Shown here: piece by piece, positions 29,128-40,012 of the stretch
How positions within the stretch are numbered: position 1 is the stretch's first letter
Layout of the letters: every line of letters starts with the position of its first letter
Assembly: GCA_021208965.1 (NCBI GenBank)
Contig: JAJOJD010000051.1
Coordinates: 31,190-95,189, forward strand
Origin: Gammaproteobacteria bacterium
GTDB taxonomy: Bacteria; Pseudomonadota; Gammaproteobacteria; JAGOUN01
Reading direction: 5' to 3'
DNA: 64,000 nucleotides
The notes under the pieces: model-generated
The model's input: only the letters and a program-made list of their open reading frames with translations
What the model was told of the DNA's origin: nothing
Database searches by the model: none
Position numbers and translations under genes: made by a program

Positions 29128-29928
29128 CTACACTGCCCTGAGATAAATCGTGCTAAAAGGTTCTGCCTGTACCATTTCAACGGCTGAATTTCTTAGCAGT
29201 TCCAGTAAAGCAAGAAAGCTAACGACCACGCCAGCACGACCTTCGGTCAGGGTGAACAGTTGCTGAAAAACGACTAGCTCACCATCATTCCCCAAGGTAT
29301 TTAAAATAAGACTCATCCGTTCGCGGACAGATAGCGGCTCCAAGCGGATAAGATGTGTTTTCATGAGCGATGCGCGATTCAATACTGCTTGAAAAGCCAA
29401 GAGTAATTCCTTTAACTCCACGTTTGGCCATTGACGCTGTTCTCCTAAATCTGGCAAATTAACGTAAGCTTTAACGGTGTCGCGCTCCATCCGAGGAAGT
29501 TGATCAATATGTTCAGCCGCTTTTTTGTAGCGTTCATATTCTTGCAAGCGGCGAACAAGCTCAGCACGCGGATCGGATTCTTCACCCTCGATTGAGGGTG
29601 GTTTCGGTAATAGCATGCGTGATTTGATTTCGGCAAGGGTTGCGGCCATGACTAAATATTCTGCCGCCAATTCGAAACGTAGTCCTTCCATCAGTCGAAT
29701 GTACTCAAGATACTGTTCGGTGATATTAGCAATCGGAATATCTAGAATATCTAAATTTTGTTTTTTGATGAGATACAACAGAAAATCCAAAGGTCCTTCA
29801 AATGCGTCAAGAAATATTTCTAACGCATCCGGTGGGATATATAAGTCATGCGGTAGTTCTAGGTATTCTTTTCCTAGTGCAGTAGCGAATGGTGGCGTAT
29901 TGCTTGCGCGTTCGTCTTCTGGCACCAT
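29128..29928 (-). CDS. scpA: Segregation and condensation protein A
   Basis: The kleisin that bridges SMC heads in the chromosome-condensing complex. The protein is about 266 residues from ATG 29928, with FEGPLDFLLYLIKKQNLDILDIPIANITEQYLEY as the N-terminal SMC-binding block (the run is split by no gap) and a C-terminal winged helix (VSFLALLELLRNSAVEMVQ). An in-frame ATG at 29994 would overlap the divergent sua5 gene; neither start has a clear ribosome site. scpB, usually next, is absent, replaced by gcvT. Confidence 0.9.
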   Translation of the reverse strand: MVPEDERASNTPPFATALGKEYLELPHDLYIPPDALEIFLDAFEGPLDFLLYLIKKQNLDILDIPIANITEQYLEYIRLMEGLRFELAAEYLVMAATLAEIKSRMLLPKPPSIEGEESDPRAELVRRLQEYERYKKAAEHIDQLPRMERDTVKAYVNLPDLGEQRQWPNVELKELLLAFQAVLNRASLMKTHLIRLEPLSVRERMSLILNTLGNDGELVVFQQLFTLTEGRAGVVVSFLALLELLRNSAVEMVQAEPFSTIYLRAV

Positions 29929-29965
29929 ACTGTTTCTGCTATTAATCGATTTAACGTAGTTTACT

Positions 29966-30994
29966 ATGCGCCCTTGGATTCGCCAAGCACACATTGACGA
30001 TGCTATTGCTTGCCTAAAAAGCGGTGGGGTTGTCGCTATTCCTACGGAAACCGTTTATGGTTTAGCGGCAGATGCATCAAATGAAACGGCAGTGAGTAAG
30101 ATTTTTTCAATTAAAGGGCGGCCTACCGATCATCCATTAATTGTCCATATCGCAAATTTGGGTGATTTGGATAAGTGGGCGCGCGACATTCCTGACTATG
30201 TTTTCGTGTTGGCAGAACATTTTTGGCCAGGTCCGATGACGTTAATTTTAAAAAAACACCCCAGTGTATTGGAATGCGTCACAGGTGGCCAAAATACTGT
30301 TGCTGTTCGCATTCCGAATCATCCTATTGCACAACAAATACTTGACCGTTTTAATGGAGGGTTGGCTGCGCCTTCGGCTAATCGTTTTGGATACATCAGC
30401 CCGACGACTGCAGATCACGTTCGTGACGATTTAAACGATGCGGTTGATCTGATTCTTGATGGCGGCTCTTGTGCGATTGGTATTGAATCAACCATTATCG
30501 ATTGTACGGGAGGGTCTCCTTGTATTTTGAGGCCTGGTATGATCAGCCAGTCTATGATAGATGACATTTTACTCGATGTTGTTGTCGGTAAATCATCAGA
30601 AAACAAGGAAGTCATTCGTGTCTCTGGCGGACTGCCATCACATTATGCCCCTAAAACGACGATGGAGTTACTCTCGGCGGCTGAAATAGATCAGCGAGCC
30701 ACCGTTAAAAATACGGTTATTTTAAGTCGACGAAAACCGCAACGACATCTTATCAAAATATATGATTCTCGAATCCCATATCCACATATTATGCCTAATC
30801 CTGACACCACCCATTGGATTGTGATGCCGCTAGAACCCTGCGCGTACGCTCATCGTTTATACGAACAGCTGCATGTGGCGGATAAGTTATGTTGCGACGA
30901 AATTTGGATTGAGCAAGTGCCGGCGCTGCCAGAATGGCAAGGGATTGCCGATAGAATCAGAAAAGCCAGCTGTCTAAAGTCTATCAAGGGGTAG
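29966..30994 (+). CDS. L-threonylcarbamoyladenylate synthase, Sua5 type
   Basis: Makes threonylcarbamoyl-AMP for the t6A37 modification of tRNAs that read ANN codons. The 342 residues comprise the YrdC domain (about 1-200: IPTETVYGLAADA, KGRPTDHPLIVHI, PSANRFGYISPT) and the extra C-terminal Sua5 domain after SGGLPSHYAPKT. The two-domain form is longer than the single-domain TsaC of E. coli. Divergent from scpA with a short gap and no obvious ribosome site. Confidence 0.94.
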   Translation: MRPWIRQAHIDDAIACLKSGGVVAIPTETVYGLAADASNETAVSKIFSIKGRPTDHPLIVHIANLGDLDKWARDIPDYVFVLAEHFWPGPMTLILKKHPSVLECVTGGQNTVAVRIPNHPIAQQILDRFNGGLAAPSANRFGYISPTTADHVRDDLNDAVDLILDGGSCAIGIESTIIDCTGGSPCILRPGMISQSMIDDILLDVVVGKSSENKEVIRVSGGLPSHYAPKTTMELLSAAEIDQRATVKNTVILSRRKPQRHLIKIYDSRIPYPHIMPNPDTTHWIVMPLEPCAYAHRLYEQLHVADKLCCDEIWIEQVPALPEWQGIADRIRKASCLKSIKG

Positions 30995-31047
30995 ATTAGT
31001 TGGCATAGAATATCATGACTCTTCATCTGTACTTATATCAATGTCCC

Positions 31048-31087
31048 CTATTCTTTTATTATGACCTCTATTCTTTTATTATGACCT
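31048..31087. repeat. 20-bp tandem duplication
   Basis: CTATTCTTTTATTATGACCT occurs twice in direct tandem (31048-31067 and 31068-31087), 40 bases before the next gene's start, in its presumed promoter/leader. A duplication of this kind can change promoter spacing. Confidence 0.85.
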
Positions 31088-31126
31088 ATGATAGATTCTC
31101 GGGGGTTATCATTTTGGAGAAAATCT

Positions 31127-31576
31127 ATGAACAAGAGCGGCTTATTTGGACTGTTTATCATGATGTTATCGACTTCTGTTTTTTCAGCAGATTTTAGTGG
31201 GACCTATCATTGTCATTTAAATGATCATAGTGATGGCCCGTTTGATGCTACTTTGTCATTAAAATTAGTGAAACAAGCAAGTTTTCCTAACTTAGGTTAC
31301 TCAAGTTACGATATTCAATTTTCTGTTCAAGATATTCCTTATCCATATGTTGGTATGGCCGCTGCCCGTGGCAATGATTTGGCCCTTTATTTTGAAGCGA
31401 CAGGGGAGAAAAAAGATCCTGATGATCGTGGAATTGGTATTGCTTCTGTTGTTGTCGATCAAGATGATCATGGCAAACAAATAATGAGTATCCACAAATT
31501 TTATTATGAGCAGTCTTACAAAGGAAAGGTTAATTATGGTTTTGAGCAGTGTATAACATCATCCAAGAGTGCCTGA
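31127..31576 (+). CDS. Small secreted protein of unknown function
   Basis: About 149 residues with a clear Sec signal (MNKSGLFGLFIMMLSTSVFSA) cleaved near VFSA. ATG 31127 is supported by GGAG at good spacing; the longer frame to 31088 has none. The mature part is about 130 residues, starts DFSGTYHCHLNDH and has two cysteines (in TYHCHL and EQCITS) that could form one disulphide. It looks like a small periplasmic beta-rich domain. I do not recognise a family. Confidence 0.75.
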   Translation: MNKSGLFGLFIMMLSTSVFSADFSGTYHCHLNDHSDGPFDATLSLKLVKQASFPNLGYSSYDIQFSVQDIPYPYVGMAAARGNDLALYFEATGEKKDPDDRGIGIASVVVDQDDHGKQIMSIHKFYYEQSYKGKVNYGFEQCITSSKSA

Positions 31577-31604
31577 TACGCTCTTAACATTAATGATGTG
31601 AATA

Positions 31605-32135
31605 ATGAACAAAAAACTTTTTGTGATATACATTGGTGGTAAACATGAAAATTCATTGATTGAATGTCATGATATGCGTTTTCTTGTTGCCACCGATATT
31701 CAAGAGACGCATGAGGCGTTGCGTCAACGTTGGTGGGGACTGCCAGAAAGTTTACACATTGATGCTTGGGGTGTTTTAGAATCGGTTGAAGACTTTGCTA
31801 TTTCTATTGAAGAAAAACCTCCTGTCGCGCAAGAAAATCATCTCTATTTTGTAAATTTAGGGGGGTATGATAGTCAGCAATTTACTGAGTTGCATCAAAA
31901 TGTTTTTGTGGTTGCGCAAGATGAGCAAGAAGCAAAGAGAAAAGCGGTCATCCAAATCAGTTCATGGGAGTCTCCACACCGAGATTATTTACAAGCCGTT
32001 GATTTATTAACCGATGTTAGTCATTTGGTTCAGGGAAATTCTAGTGGGTATGTTCATCTTAAAAAATCTGACGTAATTCAGCCATTTGCATTTACTTGTC
32101 AGTACACGCCTATTGGTCTTCATAGAGAACGGTAA
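31605..32135 (+). CDS. DUF1543 domain protein
   Basis: A 176-residue protein with two copies of a short alpha/beta motif: LFVIYIGGKHENSLIECHD near the start and LYFVNLGGYDSQQFTELH about 80 residues later. Each is followed by a segment noting where values may change (ATDIQETHEALRQRWWG and AQDEQEAKRKAVIQI). This is the DUF1543 pattern, found in many gammaproteobacteria including Legionella-like genomes; the function is unknown. It lies 28 bases after the secreted protein on the same strand. Confidence 0.8.
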   Translation: MNKKLFVIYIGGKHENSLIECHDMRFLVATDIQETHEALRQRWWGLPESLHIDAWGVLESVEDFAISIEEKPPVAQENHLYFVNLGGYDSQQFTELHQNVFVVAQDEQEAKRKAVIQISSWESPHRDYLQAVDLLTDVSHLVQGNSSGYVHLKKSDVIQPFAFTCQYTPIGLHRER

Positions 32136-32166
32136 TGACTCGAATGGCTATACTAAGACATCAAGG

Positions 32167-33392
32167 TTATTTTGAACCAACTACCGTGAAAAGACTATTA
32201 CTTCCTCCGTGAGTGGGTGTGGTAAACAACATGCTTTGATTGAATAGATTATTGTTGCGGTAACTGGCATTTATAAGCTCGTTAGGACTCCAAAGATTCC
32301 CCGTATTTGTTTCGCTTGATAATGGAGCCTTGTCGCCAATATATTCGATAATTGTTGAGACCAAACACCGAATAAATTCGAGGCGGGTATGACTGTCTAA
32401 GGTATGGATAGTGTTCTGATATATCGAAATCAAGAGATCAGAAAGAGCACGGATGTTATTTTTCAGATCGTCTATATTGGCGGCGGTTACATATTTTTCA
32501 ATGCAGTCGTAGCGTGCGATGAATTGTTTTCTATAGATCATACTCGATACGCTATAAAAAAGACCGATAGCCCCGAAGGTGACTGGAATAGAAATACCCA
32601 TCGTCAAAGGAGCGACTAGAAAGCTCACGGCTTGAAGCACGCCGGCAATAGCCGCAAAAGAAGCAAATTGCATGCTTTTTTGCGTCGGTGTTTTTTCATA
32701 GTAGCCTTCATCACGTGCGGTAGAAACTGTTTTAGAGACTTCGTGGAGAGTTTCCATAAAAATTTCTTCAAAGCCATCTTTAAACAAATTTTCTTGATTA
32801 CTTTGTGCGGTTATTAGAGGTTGCATAAAAATGGCGGGGCTAGTTTTACTTTCATCAGGAGCGCACAAATTCTGATGATCACGTTCGGCCAGTGATTTAG
32901 CTACCGCAGCCGCTTTCCATCCGCTGTCTTTTGCAAGCGTGAGCAAATCCTTTTGCGCGCTATCTCCAGATAAAAAACCTTGAGAATATAAGGTTTGTAC
33001 GCCTTGGACGAACTGATTAAACACCGTGGATTTTACTCTTCCGTGGTTGCGGGCGAAGAGCGCCGTATCAAACGGTTGACCAGGATAAAATTCATTGAGA
33101 ACATTCAAGATGCAGTCACTGGTTCGGCTCAGCGTAGACGTCGCGTTCGGTTGCTTATCGATATTGAGTGTCGCGATATATTCCACCAATTGATTAAATA
33201 AATCATTTTTTTCTTCTGAAGACAGGTCATCACGATCTGTTATTTCCGCTAAGCGCCTGAGATATTTTATTATGGCAGGAGAAAAGCGAAAATAGCGAGA
33301 GTAAGCAGATTTGTGTTGGTCGTACTCGGCTAAATGCAGCCGTATTTTTGAATAGAAATATTGACGGGATCGTTAGCTTGATAATGGTACAT
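32167..33392 (-). CDS. Unknown protein with a central membrane hairpin, frameshifted
   Basis: The long frame (32167-33189) opens inside a longer protein. Upstream, a frame from ATG 33392 reads MYHYQANDPVNISIQK and joins if one base is added to the T5 run at 33345-33349; the continuation RLHLAEYDQHKSAYSRYF runs cleanly into the long frame. The full protein is about 408 residues: a helical N-terminal half, a hydrophobic hairpin (near FAAIAGVLQAVSFLVAPL and FGAIGLFYSVSSMIY), and a helical tail. It has no signal peptide and no known family. A paired hydrophobic hairpin in an otherwise soluble protein is common among secreted effectors of this group. Confidence 0.6.
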
Positions 33393-33446
33393 AAAGATCA
33401 CTGTCCTAGAAATCTATTGCAAAGAACAATTGATTATAGGAAAAAT

Positions 33447-36148
33447 CTACGAAAACGCAATAACGTTTTTTGTTTCACCCCAATTGTCGCCAATACCGAT
33501 GTTCACAATCAAGGGCACGGATAAGGCAACTGCATTTTCCATTCGCTTTTTAATCTCAAGAGCGATCGCGGAGGCGTTAATTTTTGGGGTTTCAAGAATA
33601 AGCTCATCGTGCACTTGCATGATCATGTTTGTTTCGGGCGCTGATTCTTTAAGCCATTCGTAAACATCAACCATAGCACGTTTGATAATATCAGCGGCGG
33701 TTCCTTGCATCGGTGCGTTAATTGCGGTGCGCTCGGCCATTTGTTGTTGACTTTTGTTTTGTACGTTGATGAGCGGGAGATATAAACGACGCCCGAACAA
33801 GGTTTCAACATACCCTTGCGCATGCGCCAAGGCGCGAGTGTCCTCCATATATTTTTTGACCCCGGGATAACGCTCAAAATAACGATCGATATATTGTTGT
33901 GCTGCATTACGTTCAATACGCAATTGCTTAGCCAAACCGAAACTGGACATGCCATAGATTAAACCAAAATTAATCGCTTTCGCGCTGCGGCGTTGTAATG
34001 AAGTGACGTCATTCAAAGACACATTAAAAATTTCAGCAGCAGTTGCTTGGTGAATGTCCAAGTTTTGATGAAAAGCGTCATGCAATCCTTTATCTCCTGA
34101 TAAATGCGCCATAATCCGTAATTCAATTTGAGAATAATCGGCAGAAATCAATGTGTAATTTTTTGGCGCAACGAATGCTTGACGAATTTTTTTTCCATCG
34201 TCTGTTCGTATCGGAATGTTTTGCAAATTCGGATGAGATGATGATAAACGTCCTGTTGCTGTCACTGCTTGGTGGAAGGAAGAATGAACGCGTCCAGAAT
34301 TTGGATTGATTTGTTTGGGCAATTGTTCTGTATACGTAGACGTTAATTTACTGAGTTGCCTATAGTCAACGATGTGTTGTGGTAATGGATAATCCAAAGC
34401 GAGTTCTTTTAATACTTCTTCGGCAGTAGAGGGCTGACCTTTCGGTGTTTTTTTCAGTATGGGTAATCCTAATTTTTCGTATAAAATTTCTTGCAATTGA
34501 ATAGGGGAGTTAATATTGAATATTGCTCCGGCACTGTCGTAAATAGTTGTTTCTAGAATTTTCATGCGTTTTTCTAAATCATCACCGTGTTGACGCAATG
34601 TCTCTTCATCAATACACACACCGTGTAATTCCATATCGGCTAATACTGGAATCAAGGGTATTTCAATGTTTTCTAAGACTTGGCGTCGTGTATCTGACAG
34701 ATGCAGGGAAAAATAATGATGGAGTTCTAGCGTAATCGCGGCATCTTCGGCCGCATATTCTGTTGCGCGCTCAATGGTGACAGCGTTAAATGGGATTTGT
34801 TTTGCCCCTTTTCCGGCGACATCTTCGTAAGTGATAGTGGAGTGGTGCAAGTATTTTAATGCGAGTGAATCCATATCATGCCGGTTAGCGATGCTATTAT
34901 ACACATAGGATTCCAACATGGTGTCCGAGGCGATACCTCTCAAATGAATACCGTGATTTTTTAATACTTGATAATCATATTTAATATTTTGACCCACTTT
35001 ACGGTGAAGTGGGTTTTCTAATATGGGCCGCATGATGGCAAACGCATCGTCAAACGAAAGTTGTTTCGGTGCATTAAGATAATCGTGAGCAATCGGGACA
35101 TAACAGGCTTCGTGTGGCGTGATAGCAAAAGAAAAACCGACTATTTTGGCATGCATATAATCGATGCTTGTTGTTTCAGTATCGAAAGCAATGGTTTCCG
35201 CGGTGGCTAAGCGATGTGCCCACATCGTTAAATCAGCTATCGATAAAATCGTGTGATATTTTTTTTGTGGTTTTTGTGCGGCTGCTTTCGCGCGTAATGC
35301 CGACGCAAAAGCGGTAAATTCTAATTCAGTGTAGAGTTCTAGCAGTGCTTCGATATCGAATGGTTTTCGATCCAGTTCGTCAATCGTAAAGGGCAGCTCA
35401 ACATTCGTTACAATCGTGACGAGTTTCTTAGATAAGCGTAGTTGGTCGATATTTGCGCGTAAATTTTCCCCAACTTTTCCCGTTATGATCTCTGCGTTCG
35501 CAATAATATTTTCGACAGATCCATACATAGATAACCATTTAATCGCTGTTTTTGGACCAACGGTAGGTACACCAGGAACGTTATCGGAAGTATCACCCAT
35601 TAAAGCAAGATAATCGATTGAGTTTTTTCTGGGGGTAATCCAAATTTTTCGATTACCCCCGCGCGATCCATTTTTTTATTGGTCATCGTGTTGATCAGCG
35701 TAATATGTTCATTGACGAGTTGCGCGAGATCTTTATCTCCCGTGGCAATGATGACATTTTGTTGCTTCTCGGTGGCTTGTCGCGCTAATGTTCCAATCAC
35801 ATCATCGGCTTCAACGCCTGAAATGCAGAGTAGCGGTAGTCCCATGGCGGTAACCATTTGATGAATATATTCAATTTGTTGACGTAAATCCTCCGGCATC
35901 GGTGGGCGATGCGCTTTATAGTCAGGATACCAGTCAGATCGAAATGTTTTACCTTTCGCATCAAAAACAACGGCCATTTTTTCTGGTTGATATCGATCAA
36001 ACATGCTTTTTAACATAGTAATCATGCCGTATATGGCGTGCGTTGGTTGCCCTTTACTGCTGCTCAAGGGTGGTAAGGCGTGATAGGCGCGATAGAGGTA
36101 CGAAGAACCATCAATCAGAATAATAGAGGAAGGTGCTGAGATATTCAT
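33447..36148 (-). CDS. polA: DNA polymerase I, frameshifted
   Basis: Repairs DNA and removes primers. The N-terminal piece (35600-36148) has the 5'-nuclease start [17 protein letters not shown] and [13 protein letters not shown], ending in FGLPPEK. The C-terminal 717 residues resume at [18 protein letters not shown]. They join if one base is added in the A6 run (complement of 35633-35638), giving [17 protein letters not shown]. The 3'-5' exonuclease motif [10 protein letters not shown] is intact. Polymerase motifs [16 protein letters not shown] and MQVHDELI are intact. Joined length is about 900 residues, normal for PolA. The single base in an otherwise perfect gene points to a sequence error. 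Confidence 0.95.
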
Positions 36149-36233
36149 TCTTTACGCTTACTATCACGGTTTCGTTTTTTCCAAAAAACACATGATAAAT
36201 TTAGCATAAAACGTTAGATTAATATAGACGATA

Positions 36234-38283
36234 TTATTTATGTCCTAGTAGGTTATCCGAGACCCTATTCACTCCCAATGCATCCATTAACTCATCTATC
36301 GCTGAAGGCGGTTGAAAAAATCTGGAAGAACCCACATGAGAGCGCAGGCGGCTTATTTGATCGATTAATGACGTAATCGACTCCTCAACTAATTCATTTT
36401 TTTGATACTGAGAAATAGCTAGCTCAATACCCGATGCTAATAATAGCATCGATGAACATATGGTCGGATTATTTTTTAGAACCCCTTTTTGTACGCTGGT
36501 ATCAAAAAAAACGTGCGATTTGTTGTAACATGAATCCATGACTATCGGTTTCTTGCGATATGGGAGGCCCGTAACTAAAAAGAGCCACGTCGGCACTAAT
36601 TTTTTGGTCACAGGGAATTAGTTTTGCTTTGTCTTGAATTCTCTCCGCTAACTCAATACTATGTGTTTCTCCTATAGCCTTTTCTGCTTCCATTAAATGA
36701 CAACGTAAATCTCTATAAGTGAGTCTAAAATGGTTGATATCTAGATCATTAGGGTCTAGTGATAATTCACAGACCATCCATGCATTCCCTATCTGCGTTT
36801 CGATTTGTTGAGACGTCGCTATGTTTATATATGATAGTTTAACGCTTAAGATAACACCATACCCATTTTCAACCGGATAAAAATAAAAGCCTCTATCGTT
36901 ATAGATATAAACTACCGTAGATTTTTCATCTAGGTTTCCTAAGTAAAGACCCAGCCAGTTTGTCATGCAATCGCATAAACCAGCCTGATTCGTATGTATA
37001 CGAAACACTTGATACAATTTTTCTTTAACGTCTTGATTTGTGATGGCATGAAAGAGTTTTTCGACAATAAAATTTTTTATTGGAGTCTCTAGATTTTCAA
37101 TTTCAAGACCTGGTTGTTTATTTAAGGGTAGTTCTTTAATCGATGGCTCGTCATAAAAACGTGAGCCGCATAAAAAAAACTCATGCCCCATTCTACCAAT
37201 ATCTTTAAAAAATTGGTCTTTTGCCATCTCTGTATCATCAAAAAAATTTTTTAGATAATTATCTTTGTAACACAAAGGATCTTCTGCATGAAGCGAGAAG
37301 CAATCGGCAAAAAATTTATTAATCTCAGGGTTAGAATAATCACGTTCCAGATCTTTTTGAATAACCTCTAATGGTTGGATGAGTGCGGTCTCGCCGACAT
37401 AACACTTACCGTATAGAAAAGCTATGATAGTATTTGTTATCAGGTTGTGTATTTTTTGATACACTTCCGTATTCTTTCCGTCTGAAATACTAAAAAAAAT
37501 CTGACTAATTTGCGCAAGGTAGCTACCATCCTGACGATTAAGAAACGATTGCACGACTTGAGCACGCTCTTGATCGATTTGCTCACGTATGATGTCGATG
37601 ATATCCCTTAGTCTGCTGATCGTGTTGGGATCACTTTCTAGGTTTTCGGTGACGATATTGTTTAAGGCTATGATCAAGCGATGGCTATCAAGAGATCGAA
37701 GAAGCTTTTTGTCTTTGGGAAAATCGCCAACCCTCCATATTTCATTATTAATTACCTGTAATAGTTGTTGGTTAATAGGCAGAGGTAAGACCTGACTGGT
37801 ATAAATTCCCGCGAGATAAGATAAATAATAAGGAGGTTCGTTCATGCTGTTGAGGAAATTTTGCGGTATCGTTTGATATTCTTGATCGATGATTAGCTTT
37901 GATTTCTCTAGAAACTGTTGAACATACGATTTTTTTTTGAATAAGTGCAGCTTGTCAATAAAGTTGTTTTTTTGGGGATGTAGATTGGCAAAGGCCGGAG
38001 CGAATTCTTCCTGCATCTTTCTCAGAGGGTTTTGATCATATAGTGCTGCTCTTAATACCCGGCGTATTCGAGGCCAGTTTTTATCTGTATTGTTATCGGC
38101 AGCATTATTTTGTATATAATAAAACCATATCAACTGCAGGTATAGGGGCCTCTTACTCAGAGATGAGCTATAATACTTACGACTCTTGTCATGGAACCAA
38201 TCGACAATCACTTGCTGTTCCAAGTCCTGTGGATATTGAAATTTCTCTAGCCAATCATCGGAGGGAGTGACGTTGAGTTGCAT
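36234..38283 (-). CDS. Large unknown soluble protein, frameshifted at a T8 tract
   Basis: The first 593 residues (from ATG 38283) stop at QQIARFF. A second frame continues as FDTSVQKGVLKNNPTICSS down to 36234, and the two join if one base is removed from the T8 tract (complement of 36504-36511). The joined protein is about 683 residues, mostly helical, rich in Gln, Asn and charged residues, without signal peptide or membrane helix, and with a few scattered cysteines (GLCDCMTNW). I recognise no family. Its size, composition and isolation fit a host-directed effector, but nothing in the sequence proves secretion. Confidence 0.6.
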
Positions 38284-38339
38284 GATAAATTCCTAGAATA
38301 ACATAGCGTTTTTTCATGATTTAAATATAGACAATTAAT

Positions 38340-39101
38340 TCAGCTTGTCAAATATTGATGAATGCCATCGGAGCAAAAATTCCATTTATGATACCACATA
38401 TCAACACGCGAGGTCTTAAACTGCAACCCTTGATAAGTGCGTTGAGCACCGATATTTTTTCCTTGTGTGACCACTCGAACGTTGGAAAATCCGCGTTCAT
38501 ATAAATCGACCATAACCAATTGCAACAAATATGTACCGAATGACTGTCGTTGGTAAGTCTCTGCAATACCAACTAATCCTAACACGCAACGTTTATCATC
38601 AATAAAACGCACGGTACAAAATCCAATCGCCTGGTCAGTGGTGAACAAACCGTAACAGAGGTGATCAAAGGTTCCATGAACGGCATTCACGACCCAGCGA
38701 TCATAAACCACACTGACTTTATCTCGAGGGAAATTAAGATCAGCATAATAACGCGTATCTTTATATAAACCAGCACTGATGCTCAATAATGCTTGGATAT
38801 GTGATTCATTAGCCAGCGTAAAATCTAAGCCTTTTATTTTTTCTGGCGAAAGAATATGTGGCCCTAATTGTGCCTCAAAAGTCAACCGAATATCGATAAA
38901 ATGAAAACCTGCTTTTTCAGCCTGATGAATGCTATGAATATCTTCACTCGCGCATAAATATTGGAGCATCGTTACTGAATTTTCACGGCATTCTGCATCC
39001 ACGCCACACAAAATGTTAGGATCCAGTACTTCTGAGATAATCGAGGCCATGGAAAAACCAAACAAATCACTATCCCAAGTATTTATGTTGATATAGTTCA
39101 T
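38340..39101 (-). CDS. GNAT acetyltransferase, WecD-like
   Basis: A 253-residue protein resembling WecD, the dTDP-fucosamine acetyltransferase: the N-terminal ININTWDSDLFGFSMA matches the start of that family, and the GNAT acetyl-CoA loop is in ETYQRQSFGTYLLQLV, with NIGAQRTYQGLQFK near the end. WecD relatives acetylate amino-sugar nucleotides. Its ATG overlaps the stop of arnD as ATGA, so the two products are made together and probably act on the same amino sugar. The Q-R-Q-S-F-G loop departs slightly from the usual Q-x-x-G-x-G. Confidence 0.75.
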   Translation of the reverse strand: MNYININTWDSDLFGFSMASIISEVLDPNILCGVDAECRENSVTMLQYLCASEDIHSIHQAEKAGFHFIDIRLTFEAQLGPHILSPEKIKGLDFTLANESHIQALLSISAGLYKDTRYYADLNFPRDKVSVVYDRWVVNAVHGTFDHLCYGLFTTDQAIGFCTVRFIDDKRCVLGLVGIAETYQRQSFGTYLLQLVMVDLYERGFSNVRVVTQGKNIGAQRTYQGLQFKTSRVDMWYHKWNFCSDGIHQYLTS

Positions 39102-40003
39102 GATTTTTGCATCGCTAAGGTTCCTGAGCGCCCATCGACGACGCCTTGAACAACGTCATTAATAGGAATAAGGCTTTTATTTTCTAATTGAGCATGGGCA
39201 ATTGACGCTAAAGTCACACACTGAATATCTTGCTGTAAGACTTCTGCGATAAAATGATCAAACCATTCCAAATACCGCATGCCTTCTAATTCCGCATGAA
39301 GCGTAAAAATATCAGGATGCTGATGACGATGACACCGAGACAATATCTCATGAGCAATTATATTCATTGGATATTCGGGTCGGCCAATCAGTTCATCCAA
39401 AGTTGGTAAGTGAGAGGGAAGCTGCAAAGTATGAAATATTCTATCGCCTATTTTAGGAAAAAAAGGATACGGGCCACGGCAATCACTGCCATAGAGCAAA
39501 TTCGCATGATCATAGGCTTGAAAACTCGCCGCATTTGCCTGCCATCCTGGCGCACCGGCAGCAAGAGGCTCTTGATGAAAAACCTCGCGAAACGATTGAA
39601 TAGCACGCTGAAATTCTGCTTCTGTTTCTTCAAAAGACCATTGAAACAAATCGTCTTGCCAACGACAATGGTCATAACAATGTATGCCAACTTCATGCCC
39701 ATGTTCTTGGACAGAACGCAGTAAATCCGCATGTTTTTTTGCAATATGAGGGCCTGGCCACAAAACGCCGTTTAATAATGTCTTAATGCCATAGGTACGG
39801 ATAACACTGGTGCGGCTCACTTTTTTTAGAAAACCAGGGCGAAATATTCTTCTTAATGCTCGACCCGTATTATCTGGACCAAAAGAAAAGAAAAATGTGG
39901 CGCGAATATTATGCTTGTCAAAAAGTGACAGAAGATTGGGAACACCAATGCGTGTTCCACGCTCGGTATCGACATCTATTTTTAAACCCAGCTTTTTTTT
40001 CAT
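39098..40003 (-). CDS. arnD: ArnD-like polysaccharide deacetylase
   Basis: In enterobacteria ArnD deformylates undecaprenyl-phosphate-4-formamido-arabinose before the sugar is moved to lipid A. This 301-residue protein has the same length and layout: LKIDVDTERGTRIGVPNLL with the catalytic and metal Asp, ATFFFSFGPDNTGRALRRI, HEVGIHCYDHCRWQDD with the metal His pair, and IHAELEG-like LHAELEGMRYLEW. The symbol is by homology; the substrate here may be a different lipid-linked amino sugar. It overlaps the WecD-like gene and follows coaD by nine bases. Confidence 0.85.
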   Translation of the reverse strand: MKKKLGLKIDVDTERGTRIGVPNLLSLFDKHNIRATFFFSFGPDNTGRALRRIFRPGFLKKVSRTSVIRTYGIKTLLNGVLWPGPHIAKKHADLLRSVQEHGHEVGIHCYDHCRWQDDLFQWSFEETEAEFQRAIQSFREVFHQEPLAAGAPGWQANAASFQAYDHANLLYGSDCRGPYPFFPKIGDRIFHTLQLPSHLPTLDELIGRPEYPMNIIAHEILSRCHRHQHPDIFTLHAELEGMRYLEWFDHFIAEVLQQDIQCVTLASIAHAQLENKSLIPINDVVQGVVDGRSGTLAMQKS

Positions 40004-40012
40004 CTCTTGATG

